Position numbers and translations under genes: made by a program
The notes under the pieces: model-generated
Seen by the model: the letters and a program-made list of their open reading frames with translations, nothing else
Database searches by the model: none
What the model was told of the DNA's origin: nothing
Shown: positions 1-9,504 of the stretch, one piece after another
How the letters are laid out: each line of letters opens with the position of its first letter
How positions within the stretch are numbered: the first letter of the stretch is position 1
Source: Capsicum annuum
Lineage: Eukaryota; Streptophyta; Magnoliopsida; Solanales; Solanaceae
Length of the DNA stretch: 64,000 bases
Direction of reading: 5' to 3'
Assembly (NCBI RefSeq): GCF_002878395.1
Contig: NC_061117.1
Span: forward strand, 222,837,976 to 222,901,975

Positions 1-1898
1 AAGAAATGGGTTGAAGCCATGGAATCTGTCCACCACTCTGTATGGAAAGCTGCTGGTGTTTATGATGCTATTAAGGGTTTGGTATATAATGTCCATACAG
101 ATAAACATTTGATTTTTGGGTTGGCCGAAAGATGGTGTTGTGATACGAGCACTTTTGTGTTTCCATGGGGTGAAGCTACTGTCACTCTTGAAGATATCAT
201 GATTTTGGGAGGGTTCTCCGTTTTGGGTGGCCCTGTTTGGTTCCCTCTTCAATCCCCTGAGTTGGTAGAAATTGAACAGAATCTTGAAAAAGCACGAATG
301 TAGCTAATCGGATTGAAGGCTGATAATCACAACAGGTGGTTGAATTTTTTCATGAATAGTGGAAGGGATTTCGAACATGAAGCTTTTCATTCTCTTTGGC
401 TTTCAAGATTTGCGTTTCCAGTCGAGCAGTATGATAAAATCAGTACGCATGTTTTCCGTGTAGCCAGTAATCTGGCCAGAGGAAAACGACTTGCGCTTGC
501 TCCTGCTGTTCTTTCAAGCATATATAGGGATTTGAGCTTGTTAAGAGAGGCTATGACGATCTCTACGTCAAGTAAGAATAAAGATGACAGGAACAGATTT
601 CAAATTCTAGGATTTTGTCTTTCATCGCCATTGCTCTTTATTCAAGCTTGGGCTTGGGAAAGGTTGGTAGTTTTGCGTCCAAAGCAGGCTGGCAATTACA
701 ATATGGTTGGTGGAGCGAGAATAGGGCGATGGCACGATGTGAAAAGATCAGGTGTTATTAATGTGAGGGCTGCAATCGACTCGTCTGCAGAGACATTTCA
801 GTGGAGGCCATATGCCTTGTCTGTGGAAGGCTCGTCAGTGCCAAAATTTTACAAGGAAACAGAAGAGTGGGAGATAGTGGAAAATTTTGGACCAAGAATT
901 AGAGTCCTTTATTCGATGCTTGCGGGTGTCGGTTCTTGTTGGTTTTGATTGTCAAGAGCCCTATCGACCAAATCGTGTAGCAATGCAGCTTGGATATGAT
1001 CAGGACTTCCCAAAATGGATTCCTCGCTCGCCTTTAATTCCTCAACTTGCCTGGAACAACTATAGCAGACCCTCTGATTCTGATTTGAGGTTATTCTATC
1101 CATCTAGGTTGTTAGAGCCGGATGTGTCTACAAAGTATTTGAAATGGTGGAGAAAAGAAGTATTACCACTAGTTGATGCATTCGAAGGCTTGTCTAAGGA
1201 ACAAAGGAGTAAAACAAGATTGAAGCTGCTTTCTAACAATTATGATTCTCCTAGTCTACCCACTAAATGTCAATTGAAACAAGTGGAGAATTACCCTGGT
1301 TCCTCCAAAGTACCCTGATGCTCCTCCTGGTTTTCCTCCAAAGTACACTGCTGCTGCTCCCGGTTTTCCTCCAAAGTACCCTGATGTTCCTCCCAGTTTT
1401 CCTCCAAAGTACCCTGCTGCACCTCCTGGTTTTCCTCCAAAGTACCCTGGTGCTCCTCCTGGTTTTCCTCCCAAGTCTGGTGGGGAAAATGACAAGAAGA
1501 ATTTGTCTATGGTGGTTTCGCAAACATTGGCTTGTGATGTTGTGCCTCGTGGTTTAAGGGAGAAGCATAATGCAGGAAAAGGCATTCACACATCCACTGA
1601 GGCACATGACAGTAGCAGTGTAGTTCCTCCCAGCTGCATTGTGGAATATGGCAAGGAGAATTTATCCATGGAAGTTTGTCAATCAGCGGCTCGCTATATT
1701 GCGCCTCCTGGTTCAACGGAGAAGCACAATGACTGTGAACATGACAGAACTGAGAATAACAGTACAGCCCACAATCTTGTTGTCGGCGAGCAGGGAGGAG
1801 GGGAAAGAACAATCTGTGATGAGGTTATAGAGGATATAGAACTTTATCTTAGTGAGATAAAAAGATACACAACTCCACATGCACGAAATAATCATTAA
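1..1898 (+). pseudogene. Plant mobile domain (PMD, aminotransferase-like) protein, broken, 5' end outside window
   Basis: Reading frame 1 is open from the first base (KKWVEA before the Met at 19), so the gene begins upstream. The VWKAAGVYDAI, LAERWC and FVFPWGEATVTLED-IMILGGFSVLG motifs match the plant mobile domain family (MAIN/MAIL1-like and transposon-associated members), whose proteins are nuclear. Lesions seen: an in-frame TAG at 301-303, after which the same frame resumes (WLNFFMNSGRDFEHEAF) to about 890; a shift to frame 2 just before 887 (ELESFIRCLRVSVLVGFDC, RVAMQLGYDQDFP, WKNYSR-like AWNNYSRP, ending in KYLKWWRKEVLPLVDAF); and a shift to frame 3 near 1290, which continues through a proline-rich repeat to a stop at 1898. 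One stop and two frameshifts make a functional protein unlikely. Many PMD genes are spread by transposons; that link here is inference. No introns are needed to explain the frames. Confidence 0.85.
1302..1481 (+). repeat. 33-bp coding minisatellite, PPKYPxxPPGF repeats, in PMD pseudogene
   Basis: Five 33-bp units plus a partial sixth encode an 11-residue motif of the form PPKYP-xx-PPGF in frame 3, the frame that continues to the stop at 1898. Other frames give leucine-rich or lysine-rich shadows that are not meaningful. Proline-rich tails follow the PMD in some transposon-associated family members. Confidence 0.85.
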
Positions 1899-1899
1899 C

Positions 1900-2930
1900 A
1901 CAGGGTAATTATCCAACAAGATACCGCATAGCAATTTATGAAAACGACAATAGTTTAATTAACAAATCTCTAACCCAAGTCCCATACTAAGTTCATGGAG
2001 CATCTAAACAAAATTACATGAGTTCAACTAATGGGCATGCAAACCCAACGAAAGGAAATATAAGCTAAAAATAACTAAAGATGAATGATAATGTGAAGGC
2101 TCACCTCAATGACAAAGTCCACACGTAAAGACAGTCAGCCACGAGCCTCTCTCCGCAACTGTATCTGCAGGTATGCAAGTAAGGAGTGAGCTATATAAAT
2201 ATAACCCAGTAAGATCCTCGATTCTCTACTTTAATACCCCTGGAACAAGTGTTAGAAAATACAAAATACACGAATAATATGTACATAAAATCTATCATAA
2301 AGTAATATCAATATGATCTATAGAAAGTTCGAAAATGTCACTCTATATCTCAATTCAATTCATTCTCACGACTTGTCATAAACGGCAGTGAAGGTGATCG
2401 GCCTAACACCCCGAAAAGTCCATGACATCATATATAATGCCCAAAAAGTCTACTACGGCAGCATGTACAAGCCCCTAACATATTACGGCAGCATAGGTAA
2501 TGCCCCTAACATATTACGACAGCATAAGTAATGTCTCTAACATATTACGGAAGCATAGGAAATGCCGCTAACATATTACGGAAACCTTAGTAATGTCCTT
2601 AACATATTACGGCAGCATAAGTAATGTCCCTAACATATTAAGGCAGCATAGGTAATGCCCCTAACATATTACAACATCATAGGTAATGTCCCTAACATAT
2701 TACGCAGCATAAGTAATGCCCCTAACATATTATGGCAGCTATATATGCCCCTAGAGACTATAACAACAACAATGAAAATACATTCAACGCCCCAACCTCA
2801 CCTCACATTTCACCTCTAAATAATTCTCAATACACTCCCCAAAATACATGTCCACAGCTAGTCAAAGGCCACAAATTCTACCAAGTTCACGCTTGTCCCA
2901 ATAAATGGACTAGGTAGAAAAATATAATTT
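1900..2930. mobile_element. Probable LTR-retrotransposon-derived sequence with tandem array
   Basis: No coding frame of interest. The composition (short conserved blocks such as GTAAGGAGTGAGCTATAT and AATGCCCAAAAAGTC, followed by a tandem array) resembles gypsy LTR or 5'-untranslated sequence of Solanaceae as I remember it. Neither LTR ends nor a target-site duplication could be located, so boundaries and orientation are unknown. Confidence 0.4.
2471..2738. repeat. 31-bp tandem repeat, about 8-9 copies
   Basis: The unit begins CCTAACATATTACGGCAGC and continues ATAGGTAATGCC. Consecutive CCTAAC starts are 31 bp apart, with scattered substitutions and one copy missing a base near 2702. The array ends in a degenerate copy at about 2738. 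It lies inside LTR-like DNA. Confidence 0.9.
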
Positions 2931-3879
2931 TTATAAATCAAATTTAAAAAACAAGCATCAAAGCTTAAAGTCTCACTTACCTCGCTAAAGACAAGTTCAA
3001 CAACCTCACTATGCACAGAACACCAACCAAATAGCCTTCAATAGCTTCAATCTAAACAAAATATTAAATAACAATATTAATTATGTTAGTTTGGGATTAA
3101 ATCTCAATATCCCCAACTTTAGAACTTAGAGCTAAACCTTAATATCTCACACTGTTATATTGAATTAAGAATAATCCAACAAGAGGAAGCTTCCAAAACA
3201 AAACTTTAATTTCAAAATACTTGTCAACAATTTCATCACTACTCAATCCTTATGCACCATAAATATTCCCTATTTGATAGTTTGTTCAAGGAAATAGCAG
3301 TAGCATCATCAACATTCTTCACAGCTTCCGGTGGAACATAATTTGGTCTTTCATTCTTAGAGGATTTAGAAGCAATTTGAGAGTTACTACGATAAAGACA
3401 ACTTATTGTAACAACCAGTGAAATTTAATGGGTTTTCAAACAGGAAATGCTTTCGGACAGCAGCAGATATGCCTCTTCTTTGAATTTTTTGCTACTATTA
3501 ATCAATGCAAAACCCTACCACCGGAGGGAAGATAAGCTATTCAAAAATCTCCAGTTACTATGACCTAACTCAACTGATGGTCCGACTACATTCTTTTTTA
3601 TTTTTTATGCTGTTTTGCTTTCTGTTTTCCCAAGGATAAAAGATCATATATATATATATATATATATCTATATATCCCTAGTACCGTGAAACTAAAAAGC
3701 TTTTGGCTTGCCCCCTCTTTAATTCCTTAATTAATTGGTTATAATTATCAATTAACCCTTCATTAAATGGAAATAGAGTAATAAGTTGGCCATTACACTT
3801 TCTATTAACTTAGAGGAGTGGTGTTGCTCTTCATTTCTAAGCTTTCAAGTTTCAGGCAATTGATTTTAAGTATCTACGG
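2931..3879. other. AT-rich spacer, no gene seen
   Basis: No coding frame or element ends recognised. It contains a TA dinucleotide microsatellite (3646-3667). The transition from the LTR-like block to this spacer is not marked by a visible target-site duplication. Confidence 0.5.
3646..3667. repeat. (AT)n microsatellite
   Basis: An uninterrupted AT/TA run of 22 bases, followed by one interrupted TA cluster up to about 3675. Confidence 0.95.
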
Positions 3880-4163
3880 ATTTTGCTCTATGTTAAATTA
3901 TGTCATTTCATCATTATTCTTTTCCTTCCTCGAAAGAAGAGAGGAACAATTAACATATCTAATTCTATAAGTTGAAGACAAGATATCAAACTTGGAAAAA
4001 GGAAACATTTTATAACAAATCAAATTTTGAGCTGAACTGAAAATTTCGAGCTAACGAATATCCAAATTAATAATTCACACAAACAGCTAGATTCGGTTTA
4101 ATGAAAGAAAATTAAAAACTTTAAACTAATGCTCCAAGAAATAATTTAAAATACCACAATGAA
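3880..4163 (-). other. Relic 3' flank of a GeBP-like gene copy (body lost)
   Basis: Read on the minus strand, this segment matches the DNA immediately downstream of the intact GeBP-like gene (about 44545-44815), including AATTATTTCTTAGAGCATTAG-like, AAACTGAATCTAGCTG and AAGTTTGATATCTTGTCTTC-like blocks. The coding part that should lie at higher coordinates is missing and is replaced by the start of inverted-duplication arm A. This suggests a sixth locus of the family, deleted at the duplication breakpoint. Match judged by eye. Confidence 0.6.
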
Positions 4164-4389
4164 GACATTTTACCTCACATTTTACCCCTCCAGACCCTGT
4201 CCAACTGAAAAAAATCCAATCCATTTACACAATCAATAAATGAAATTGTGTGATGAATTGATTTTTTTTTAGTTAAGTTGGGTCTCGAGAGGTAAATAAA
4301 AGGACAAAATTCAGAAATAACATACTTATCCCCTTAATTATGAGTTTCATAGCAACAGTTTCATAATTACATAATATAGCAAGTTGTAC

Positions 4390-4515
4390 TTTGTATTTTT
4401 GCAAACTGTTGCTACAAAAATACAAATACATAAGGTTTTTACTGCCCTTATGATCGATATGTATTTTATATTTTTGCAAACTGTTGCTACAAAGATACAA
4501 ATACATACAAATACA
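4390..4515. repeat. Paired direct repeat, about 74-bp period, in arm A
   Basis: The block TTTTTGCAAACTGTTGCTAC followed by AAA-ATACAAATACAT occurs twice, about 74 bp apart (starts near 4397 and 4471). The same pair exists inverted at 51465-51580 in arm B. A 60-codon frame runs through both but has no family resemblance and is probably fortuitous. Confidence 0.8.
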
Positions 4516-4979
4516 TATTCTACAAAATGTAATTTGATAAAAGTGTTGTTATTTTTTGTAATTTAATACTTAAGTATACTACTTTATGTATTTTTTCCTG
4601 AATAAATGGGTGAGATAATTTTTAAACACGTCTTATTATTTGAAATTAAAAAGAAGGCATTAGTTTTGACTTGGTAGATGGGGAGGGTATATGTACACTG
4701 CCCACTTGAAATTACACTAATAGAGGGGCATGTATTTATCTCTTTTGCTGTTGTTATATAATATATAGAAAATATGGACGAGATCGTATTTTATATTTAT
4801 TTGAAATTTTCACCAAGAGTAGTAGCTGATAAGAATGAATTTACATCACTATTGACTATTTCTCCTAGTAAGACCGGCTTTGTTACTGTTGAATGTTTTT
4901 TGACGCTCATATCGAAGAAAAAAAGAATCATTTAGCATTTATAGTCTCCATTAAGATTTGAACATTTGGTCATGCAACT

Positions 4980-5115
4980 GTTCATTCAACTTCATTTATT
5001 CCATCCTTAGTTAATTAACCATAATCTAATCATAAGTTGATATAAATGAGTTATAAATTCTAGGAAAAGAAGGAACATCTCATCATCTTCCGTTCATTCC
5101 AAAGCAAGTAAAAGT

Positions 5116-5151
<36 letters not shown>

Positions 5152-5280
5152 TATCGCTTCCAACATTTACAAAGATCCAAATACTACCTGCGAAAAAACT
5201 AGATCTAGAGAATAATGCAGTAACGTAACGCTGTGAAACTGAGATTTTCGACATATCAAGAAAACACCCGGTATTGACAT
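4980..5280 (+). pseudogene. Leader and N-terminal relic of an F-box paralogue
   Basis: This stretch matches the 5' leader and N-terminal region of the arm B F-box gene (about 49000-48640 on the minus strand): the CCATAATCTAATCATAA block, the CTTT tract, then CAACATTTACAAAGATCCAA and ATACTACCTGCG. The similarity fades after TATCAAGAAAACA near 5265. No F-box core follows. It is therefore a truncated paralogue of the F-box gene rather than a gene. A minus-strand counterpart lies at 50690-50960. Confidence 0.6.
5117..5152. repeat. (CTTT)n microsatellite
   Basis: About nine CTTT units within the shared 5' leader. Related tracts occur at 43911-43930 and, inverted, at 48870-48912 and 50757-50786. 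Confidence 0.95.
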
Positions 5281-6136
5281 GACTTAATAATTATTAAATA
5301 ACATAATTTACATTTATTATAAAATATGTATAGGAGGTCTTATTTAATATATGTTTCTATGAAATCTTTGTCAAGAGTGATATTATGAGAAGCATATAGT
5401 AATCTTTTCGTCATTTCTTTTTACTTGTCATGCTTTTCTTTTTGAGAGTCAGATGATATAATTTTTTATCAATATTTTAAAATATACTTTTCATCATATT
5501 GATATGAGAAAAAGTGCAATTTATAGTTAATTTTTTGAGTATCTAAATTTAATTTTAAAATTTTGTGTTAATATAAAATGATTTAGCTTTGAAAATTGGG
5601 ATAAGGCACAAGTATCTTTCAAACTGTACTCGAAATTCAAGTGACATAACTAAACTTCACGGGGCCTTACTGCCCCCTAAGCTCATTTTTCTATTTTTTT
5701 TGCTCTTTTTGTGCTGCCGTAGCTGCCAACTAGCAAAATATTTTATGTTCATTTTGTGTTTGACTTGACAGTCCATGAGCACAAAGCGAGTACAAAAATA
5801 CAATTAAATGAGTTTAGGGGGTAATAGGACCCCCATAAAGTTTAGGTGTGTCGCTAGGATTTCAAAAAAAATTTTAGGGGAGAGGGGAAGGGATATTTGT
5901 GTCTTATCTTTTGAAAATTAGTCAACTTGACTTTCAAAAAATGAAACGAGTATTAAGATAGGAATGCTTTTATATCATTGTTGACCATTTCTTCTTGTAA
6001 GACTAATTTGATTAACGCTGAAGTTATTTCAAATTCACTGTTTAAATCCTTAATTACTTCTCCATAATCCATTCATTAATTGACATTATGGAATAATAAT
6101 CTGAAGTGAAGTACAGTAATTTAGTTAGGCATAATA

Positions 6137-6600
6137 CATAATCAGGATCTTTAACTTGTCACCAAATTATAACTATGTCCTTTAACTTTATCAGTGCACA
6201 AATAGGCCCTTTAACTATATAAAAGTTTAACAAAAAAAACTCCAATTCTACAACTTACATGCATGAAACTCAATCGCTCCAACGTGGATTAGTGATCTAC
6301 TTAGATGCTGCCACCTAATAAAAAAGACACATTATAACTATGACCTTTAACTTGCCAGTACACAAGTACACCTTTTAACTATACAAAAGCTGAACAAAAA
6401 ACACACTTCAATTTTAACTCTGACGCACGCGGTTATGAATGTATACACGCATTTTTCCAAGTAGGATTGGAGTTTTTTTGGTTCAGATTTTGTATAGTTA
6501 AAGGGTTACTTGTGCACTGGTAAAGTTAGGTATGGACTGCTAATTCGATTCCTAAAGGTCATAGTTATAATTTGGTATCAAGTTAATAATCCTGTTTATA
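6137..6600. mobile_element. Foldback MITE-like insertion
   Basis: The two ends are near-inverted copies: TAATCAGGATCTTTAACTTG at the left (6139) and CAAGTTAATAATCCTG at the right (about 6580), with a shared inner block reading AACTATGTCCTTTAACTTTA and its inverse ending at about 6560. A further partial copy of the block lies near 6336-6390. No protein is encoded. The segment is missing from arm B, where flanking DNA is continuous, which supports a post-duplication insertion. The superfamily is not identified and exact ends are uncertain. Confidence 0.65.
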
Positions 6601-6634
6601 TATTATACCTTTTAGTTATTTTAGTCAAATAACT

Positions 6635-6643
6635 TATAAATAT
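6635..6643 (+). promoter_or_regulatory. TATA box of GeBP-like copy 1
   Basis: TATAAATAT followed by AGCAA, about 77 bp upstream of the ATG at 6720. The same TATAAATATAGCAA motif stands upstream of copies 2 and 4 (43861 and 52468). Assigned by position and conservation. Confidence 0.6.
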
Positions 6644-6719
6644 AGCAATAGAGGAATCATATTTTCATTCTTTCTCAACGTGATCATCATCAACCCCCAC
6701 TTCAAGAACAATCTACAAG

Positions 6720-7147
6720 ATGAAGAATGTATTTCCAAAAACTGAAGAAAAGGGAAAGTGTCCAATGCCCGAATCATATGAATTGAAGCGCATTAATGTG
6801 CCTATATTTTCCAATTTTGAACCAGGAGGAACATAAGAAAATGAATTGGAAAAAGAATATGACTATGACTATAATCAAGATTTAGCAATCTTGAAGTCTA
6901 TCTATCATTAACACTCTAATCATGGGGTATTTCCATATCCTCCTTATTCAGAAAATTTATTGATTACATCGAAACTTTAGTTCCCAACTTGAAATGTCGT
7001 GGCCAAGCATTGGCAACTAAGATCATTACATTAGAGCAACATTTCTTAACTCTTATGAATATGGAAGCACGTACGGGATTTTACCCAGAGATAATCTACC
7101 CTGTTTCTCAGCAAATCTTTTTCTTGTGTATGGCTTTATGGGATTAA
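6720..7147 (+). pseudogene. GeBP/storekeeper-like (DUF573) protein, copy 1, broken
   Basis: Homologous to the intact gene at 43964-44464. It begins MKNVFPKTEEKGKC, then SYELKRINVPIFSNFE, an acidic DYDYNQDLAILKSIYH stretch and, after a one-base frameshift near 6955, KFIDYIETLVPNLKCRG-QALATKIITLEQHFL and finally QQIFFLCMALWD before TAA at 7145. The ILK, IxxSxP-like, QALAxKI and F-LxMxLWG landmarks match the DUF573 domain of GeBP/STK transcription regulators. Lesions: a TAA after FEPGGT, a TAA after KSIYH, and the frameshift. The second TAA is shared with copy 3 in arm B, so it predates the inverted duplication. Pack-MULE DNA starts 110 bp after the stop. Confidence 0.75.
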
Positions 7148-7247
7148 TTTCGGAGATTATTATTAGTTGATGAACAGGAAGATGAAATTGGAAATTGCAG
7201 TTGTTGATCCATTCTTTGATTTCAAGGTCAAAATCTTCATAGGAGCA

Positions 7248-7256
7248 TTTTAAATA
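7248..7256. repeat. Left target-site duplication of the Pack-MULE
   Basis: TTTTAAATA here is repeated exactly at 9166-9174 on the other side of the element. Nine base pairs is the usual Mutator-superfamily duplication size. The single-copy version stands in arm B and near 44556. Confidence 0.93.
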
Positions 7257-7442
7257 GGGAAAAGGCTCAAATATGCCACTGAACTATCAGAAATGGCTCA
7301 TTTCTGCCATCCGTTAAAAGCTAGGCTCATTCATGCCATCGCCATTATAAAATTGGTTCATCCATGCCATTTCTTTTTAACTGTGGTTTTTAAAAAATAA
7401 CTGTGCCACGTGGCCTCTTATTAGAGGTCCACATCGTTAAAT
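7257..7442 (+). repeat. Left terminal inverted repeat of Pack-MULE
   Basis: Pairs with 8981-9165. Similarity by eye is high across about 185 bp with scattered mismatches, ending after GAGGTCCAC. Confidence 0.88.
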
Positions 7443-7753
7443 TAGACCCACTAAAATTTTTTGATCTATTAAAAAGAATCCACCCACACCCAACCTATCA
7501 CTTTAATTTAAACCACTTTAATATTACTCTTCCAATAGATCTAAGTCCACATATTTCTGAAAAAACATTCATATATAGACATAAATAGTGTTTGCGTGAG
7601 TAGGTACCAAACAACACTCAAAACTTCACAAGTTGAAGCCAAATAAAGGGTACCAAACAACACTTATAAAACCTTTTTTACTCATAGATCTAAGATTGAA
7701 GGCTACTTTGCCACTCTGCAACACCTTTTGGAAACCAAAGTACATTTCCTTCT

Positions 7754-8040
7754 TCACGCTCTCAACAAAATCACTTCCATGAATAACGTTCCTGCACAAT
7801 TACGAATGTCCTCAATAATAATGCAGCAACCAGTTTGTTGATTCTTTAAGAAGTAACACAGCAACCAGTTTGTTGATTCTGTAAGAAGTAAACCAAAGTC
7901 ATTATTGGTACGGAGATTTAAAGCGTACATTGCTAAGACTCCAAGGTTAACCTTTGAGTTGAATTTAGTATTAGAGGATTCAATCATTGTCTAACAGAGT
8001 CCTCTGAATATCGAATCCACAAAGAGGAGAACCTCAAAGT
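7754..8040 (-). other. Possible second captured fragment inside Pack-MULE, unidentified
   Basis: A 77-codon minus-strand frame (7987-7754) lies between the left terminal repeat and the kinase fragment. I do not recognise it; a faint cystatin-like GTLFMEV string is not enough to name it. It contains a 35-bp tandem duplication (starts 7826 and 7861; GCAACCAGTTTGTTGATTCT core). It may be host DNA acquired by the element, or filler. Confidence 0.3.
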
Positions 8041-8267
8041 CTAGTGGTCCAAGCAGGTAAGGGAAGAGACGAGGAGCTCCTCCATGTCCTCAAATTTATG
8101 GTTACCAGGCTAATGACAAATAATATCAATACATAAGAGCGGAATCGAAAAGGATCCACATTTTTTTCAAGATAACATGCAGACCGAAGAACCTAAAATG
8201 GAATATAACTGTTTCCACTCAATCTAACAAGGATAAGGATTGCTATCGGTTATGTTATCTATACGCA

Positions 8268-8830
8268 GCTAGAGGTCCCAAGACAATGGTAGACTGGCCT
8301 ACAAGGATGAGGATTTCTATCGGTATAACAAAAGGAATCTGCTTTCTGCATACCAAAGAAAACATAATACATGGGAATCTTACATCAAGCAACATACTGC
8401 TTGATGAGCAAAACAACCCAAAGATTGCAGATGTCGGACTCTCTAAGCTTATGACTACTGCTGGAAACAACAACGTGATTGCCACTGTAGGCACGCTAGG
8501 TTATCGTGTACCGGAACTCTCCAAAATCAAGAATGCAAGTACAAAGACTGATGTCTATAGTCTTGGAGTGATCATTTTGGAGCTCTTAACTGGAAAATCC
8601 CCTAGAGAGGCTACGGATGGTCTTGATTTGCCACAATGGGTAGCTTTCATTGTGAAAGAGGACTGGACTAATGAAGTGTTTGATGTTGAACTTATGAGGG
8701 ATGCACCTAATATTGGTGATGAGTTGCTTAATACATTGAAATGGATTTGCACTGTGTCAATCCCACACCAACTGCTCAGCCAGAAGCTCCGCAAGTACTA
8801 CAGAAATTTGAGGGGATAAAACCATACCTG
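8268..8830 (+). pseudogene. Captured C-lobe of an LRR receptor-like kinase (IMK2-like), frameshifted
   Basis: The frame opening at ATG 8286 ([93 protein letters not shown]) matches the kinase C-lobe of inflorescence-meristem receptor-like kinases (IMK2/IMK3). The upstream RGPKT residues suggest the captured segment begins near 8268. It lacks the LRRs, transmembrane helix, glycine loop and catalytic lysine. HGN replaces HRD, as in that non-RD/pseudokinase group; DVG replaces DFG and VPE replaces APE. After NTLK (about 8740) a shift moves the ancestral end ([23 protein letters not shown]) into another frame, so the open frame ends in unrelated residues at 8819. A small duplicated kinase piece (TAACAAGGATAAGGATTGCT) lies at about 8224. 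It is unlikely to be an active kinase. Confidence 0.85.
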
Positions 8831-8980
8831 ATGTTGGACTAAGGGTTTTTGGAATTTTAGGTTATTTGATGATAGTGTGGAAAGATAATATGATATTAAA
8901 TGGGTATGGGTTGGATATTTAAAGGATCGGGTATTAAATGGGTTTCATGCTTTTTATTTTAATTAATATTGATTTATTTT

Positions 8981-9165
8981 ACTTAATGACGTGGACCTCT
9001 AATAAGAGGCCACGTGGTAAAGTGGTTTTTAAAAACCACAGTTGAAAATTAATGGCATGGATGAGCCGGTTTTATAACGGCGATGGCATGAATGAGCCTA
9101 ACTTTTAACGGATGACATAAATGAGTCATTTCTGATAGTTCAGTGGCATATTTGAGCCTTTTTCC
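8981..9165 (-). repeat. Right terminal inverted repeat of Pack-MULE
   Basis: Inverted partner of 7257-7442; ends GAGCCTTTTTCC directly before the 9-bp target duplication at 9166. Confidence 0.88.
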
Positions 9166-9379
9166 TTTTAAATAATTTCTTGGAGCAATAGTTTAAATTT
9201 CCCAATATTATTTCACTAAGCTGAATCTAGTTGCTACACTTACATGGATTATTAGTTTGGGAATTAGTTTGGAAATTAGTTTGTTCTTGAAATTAGTTGA
9301 AGTTTATGCAAAGTAACATACAAATTGTGTACCCGAAAAATAAAAAGAACCATTTAGCATTTATAACCTATGTAATTGC

Positions 9380-9482
9380 TAATTCAACTTGATTCCATCC
9401 TTAATTAATTCACCATAATCTAATCATAATTGTTCATTCAACTTGATTCCATCCTTAATTAATTCACCATTATCTAGTCATA
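9380..9482. repeat. Tandem duplication in F-box upstream region
   Basis: The block TTCAACTTGATTCCATCC plus TTAATTAATTCACCAT occurs twice about 57 bp apart. The same duplicated block lies inverted at about 49020-49125 in arm B, so it predates the inverted duplication. Confidence 0.85.
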
Positions 9483-9504
9483 AATTGATAGAAATGAGTG
9501 AGAT

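Larger units (their letters stand above)
7257..9165 (+). mobile_element. Pack-MULE-like (Mutator superfamily) non-autonomous transposon
   Basis: A 1,909-bp element flanked by a perfect 9-bp duplication. It has terminal inverted repeats of about 185 bp (7257-7442 and 8981-9165) starting GGGAAAAGGCTCAAATATG, with matching inner blocks such as GCCACGTGGCCTCTTATTAG. It encodes no transposase. Instead it carries a receptor-kinase fragment (8268-8830) and an unidentified segment (about 7690-8040). Long terminal repeats, 9-bp duplication and captured coding DNA are the defining traits of Pack-MULEs. The empty site CATTTTAAATAATTTCTTGG survives in arm B near 49305, confirming insertion into arm A after the duplication. 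A transposase acting in trans is implied but not seen. Confidence 0.9.

Noticed and set aside
1267..1585. Leucine-rich plus frame and Gly/Lys-rich minus frames
   Set aside because: They are shadows of the proline-rich repeat, which fits the PMD C-terminal frame.
2471..2738. Possible CRISPR-like array of evenly spaced 31-bp repeats
   Set aside because: The repeats are contiguous with no unique spacers, and the DNA is plant nuclear with LTR-like flanks.
7754..7987. Cystatin or other protease inhibitor on the minus strand
   Set aside because: Only a GTLF-like string resembles the family; the QxVxG motif and helix are absent. Left as unidentified.
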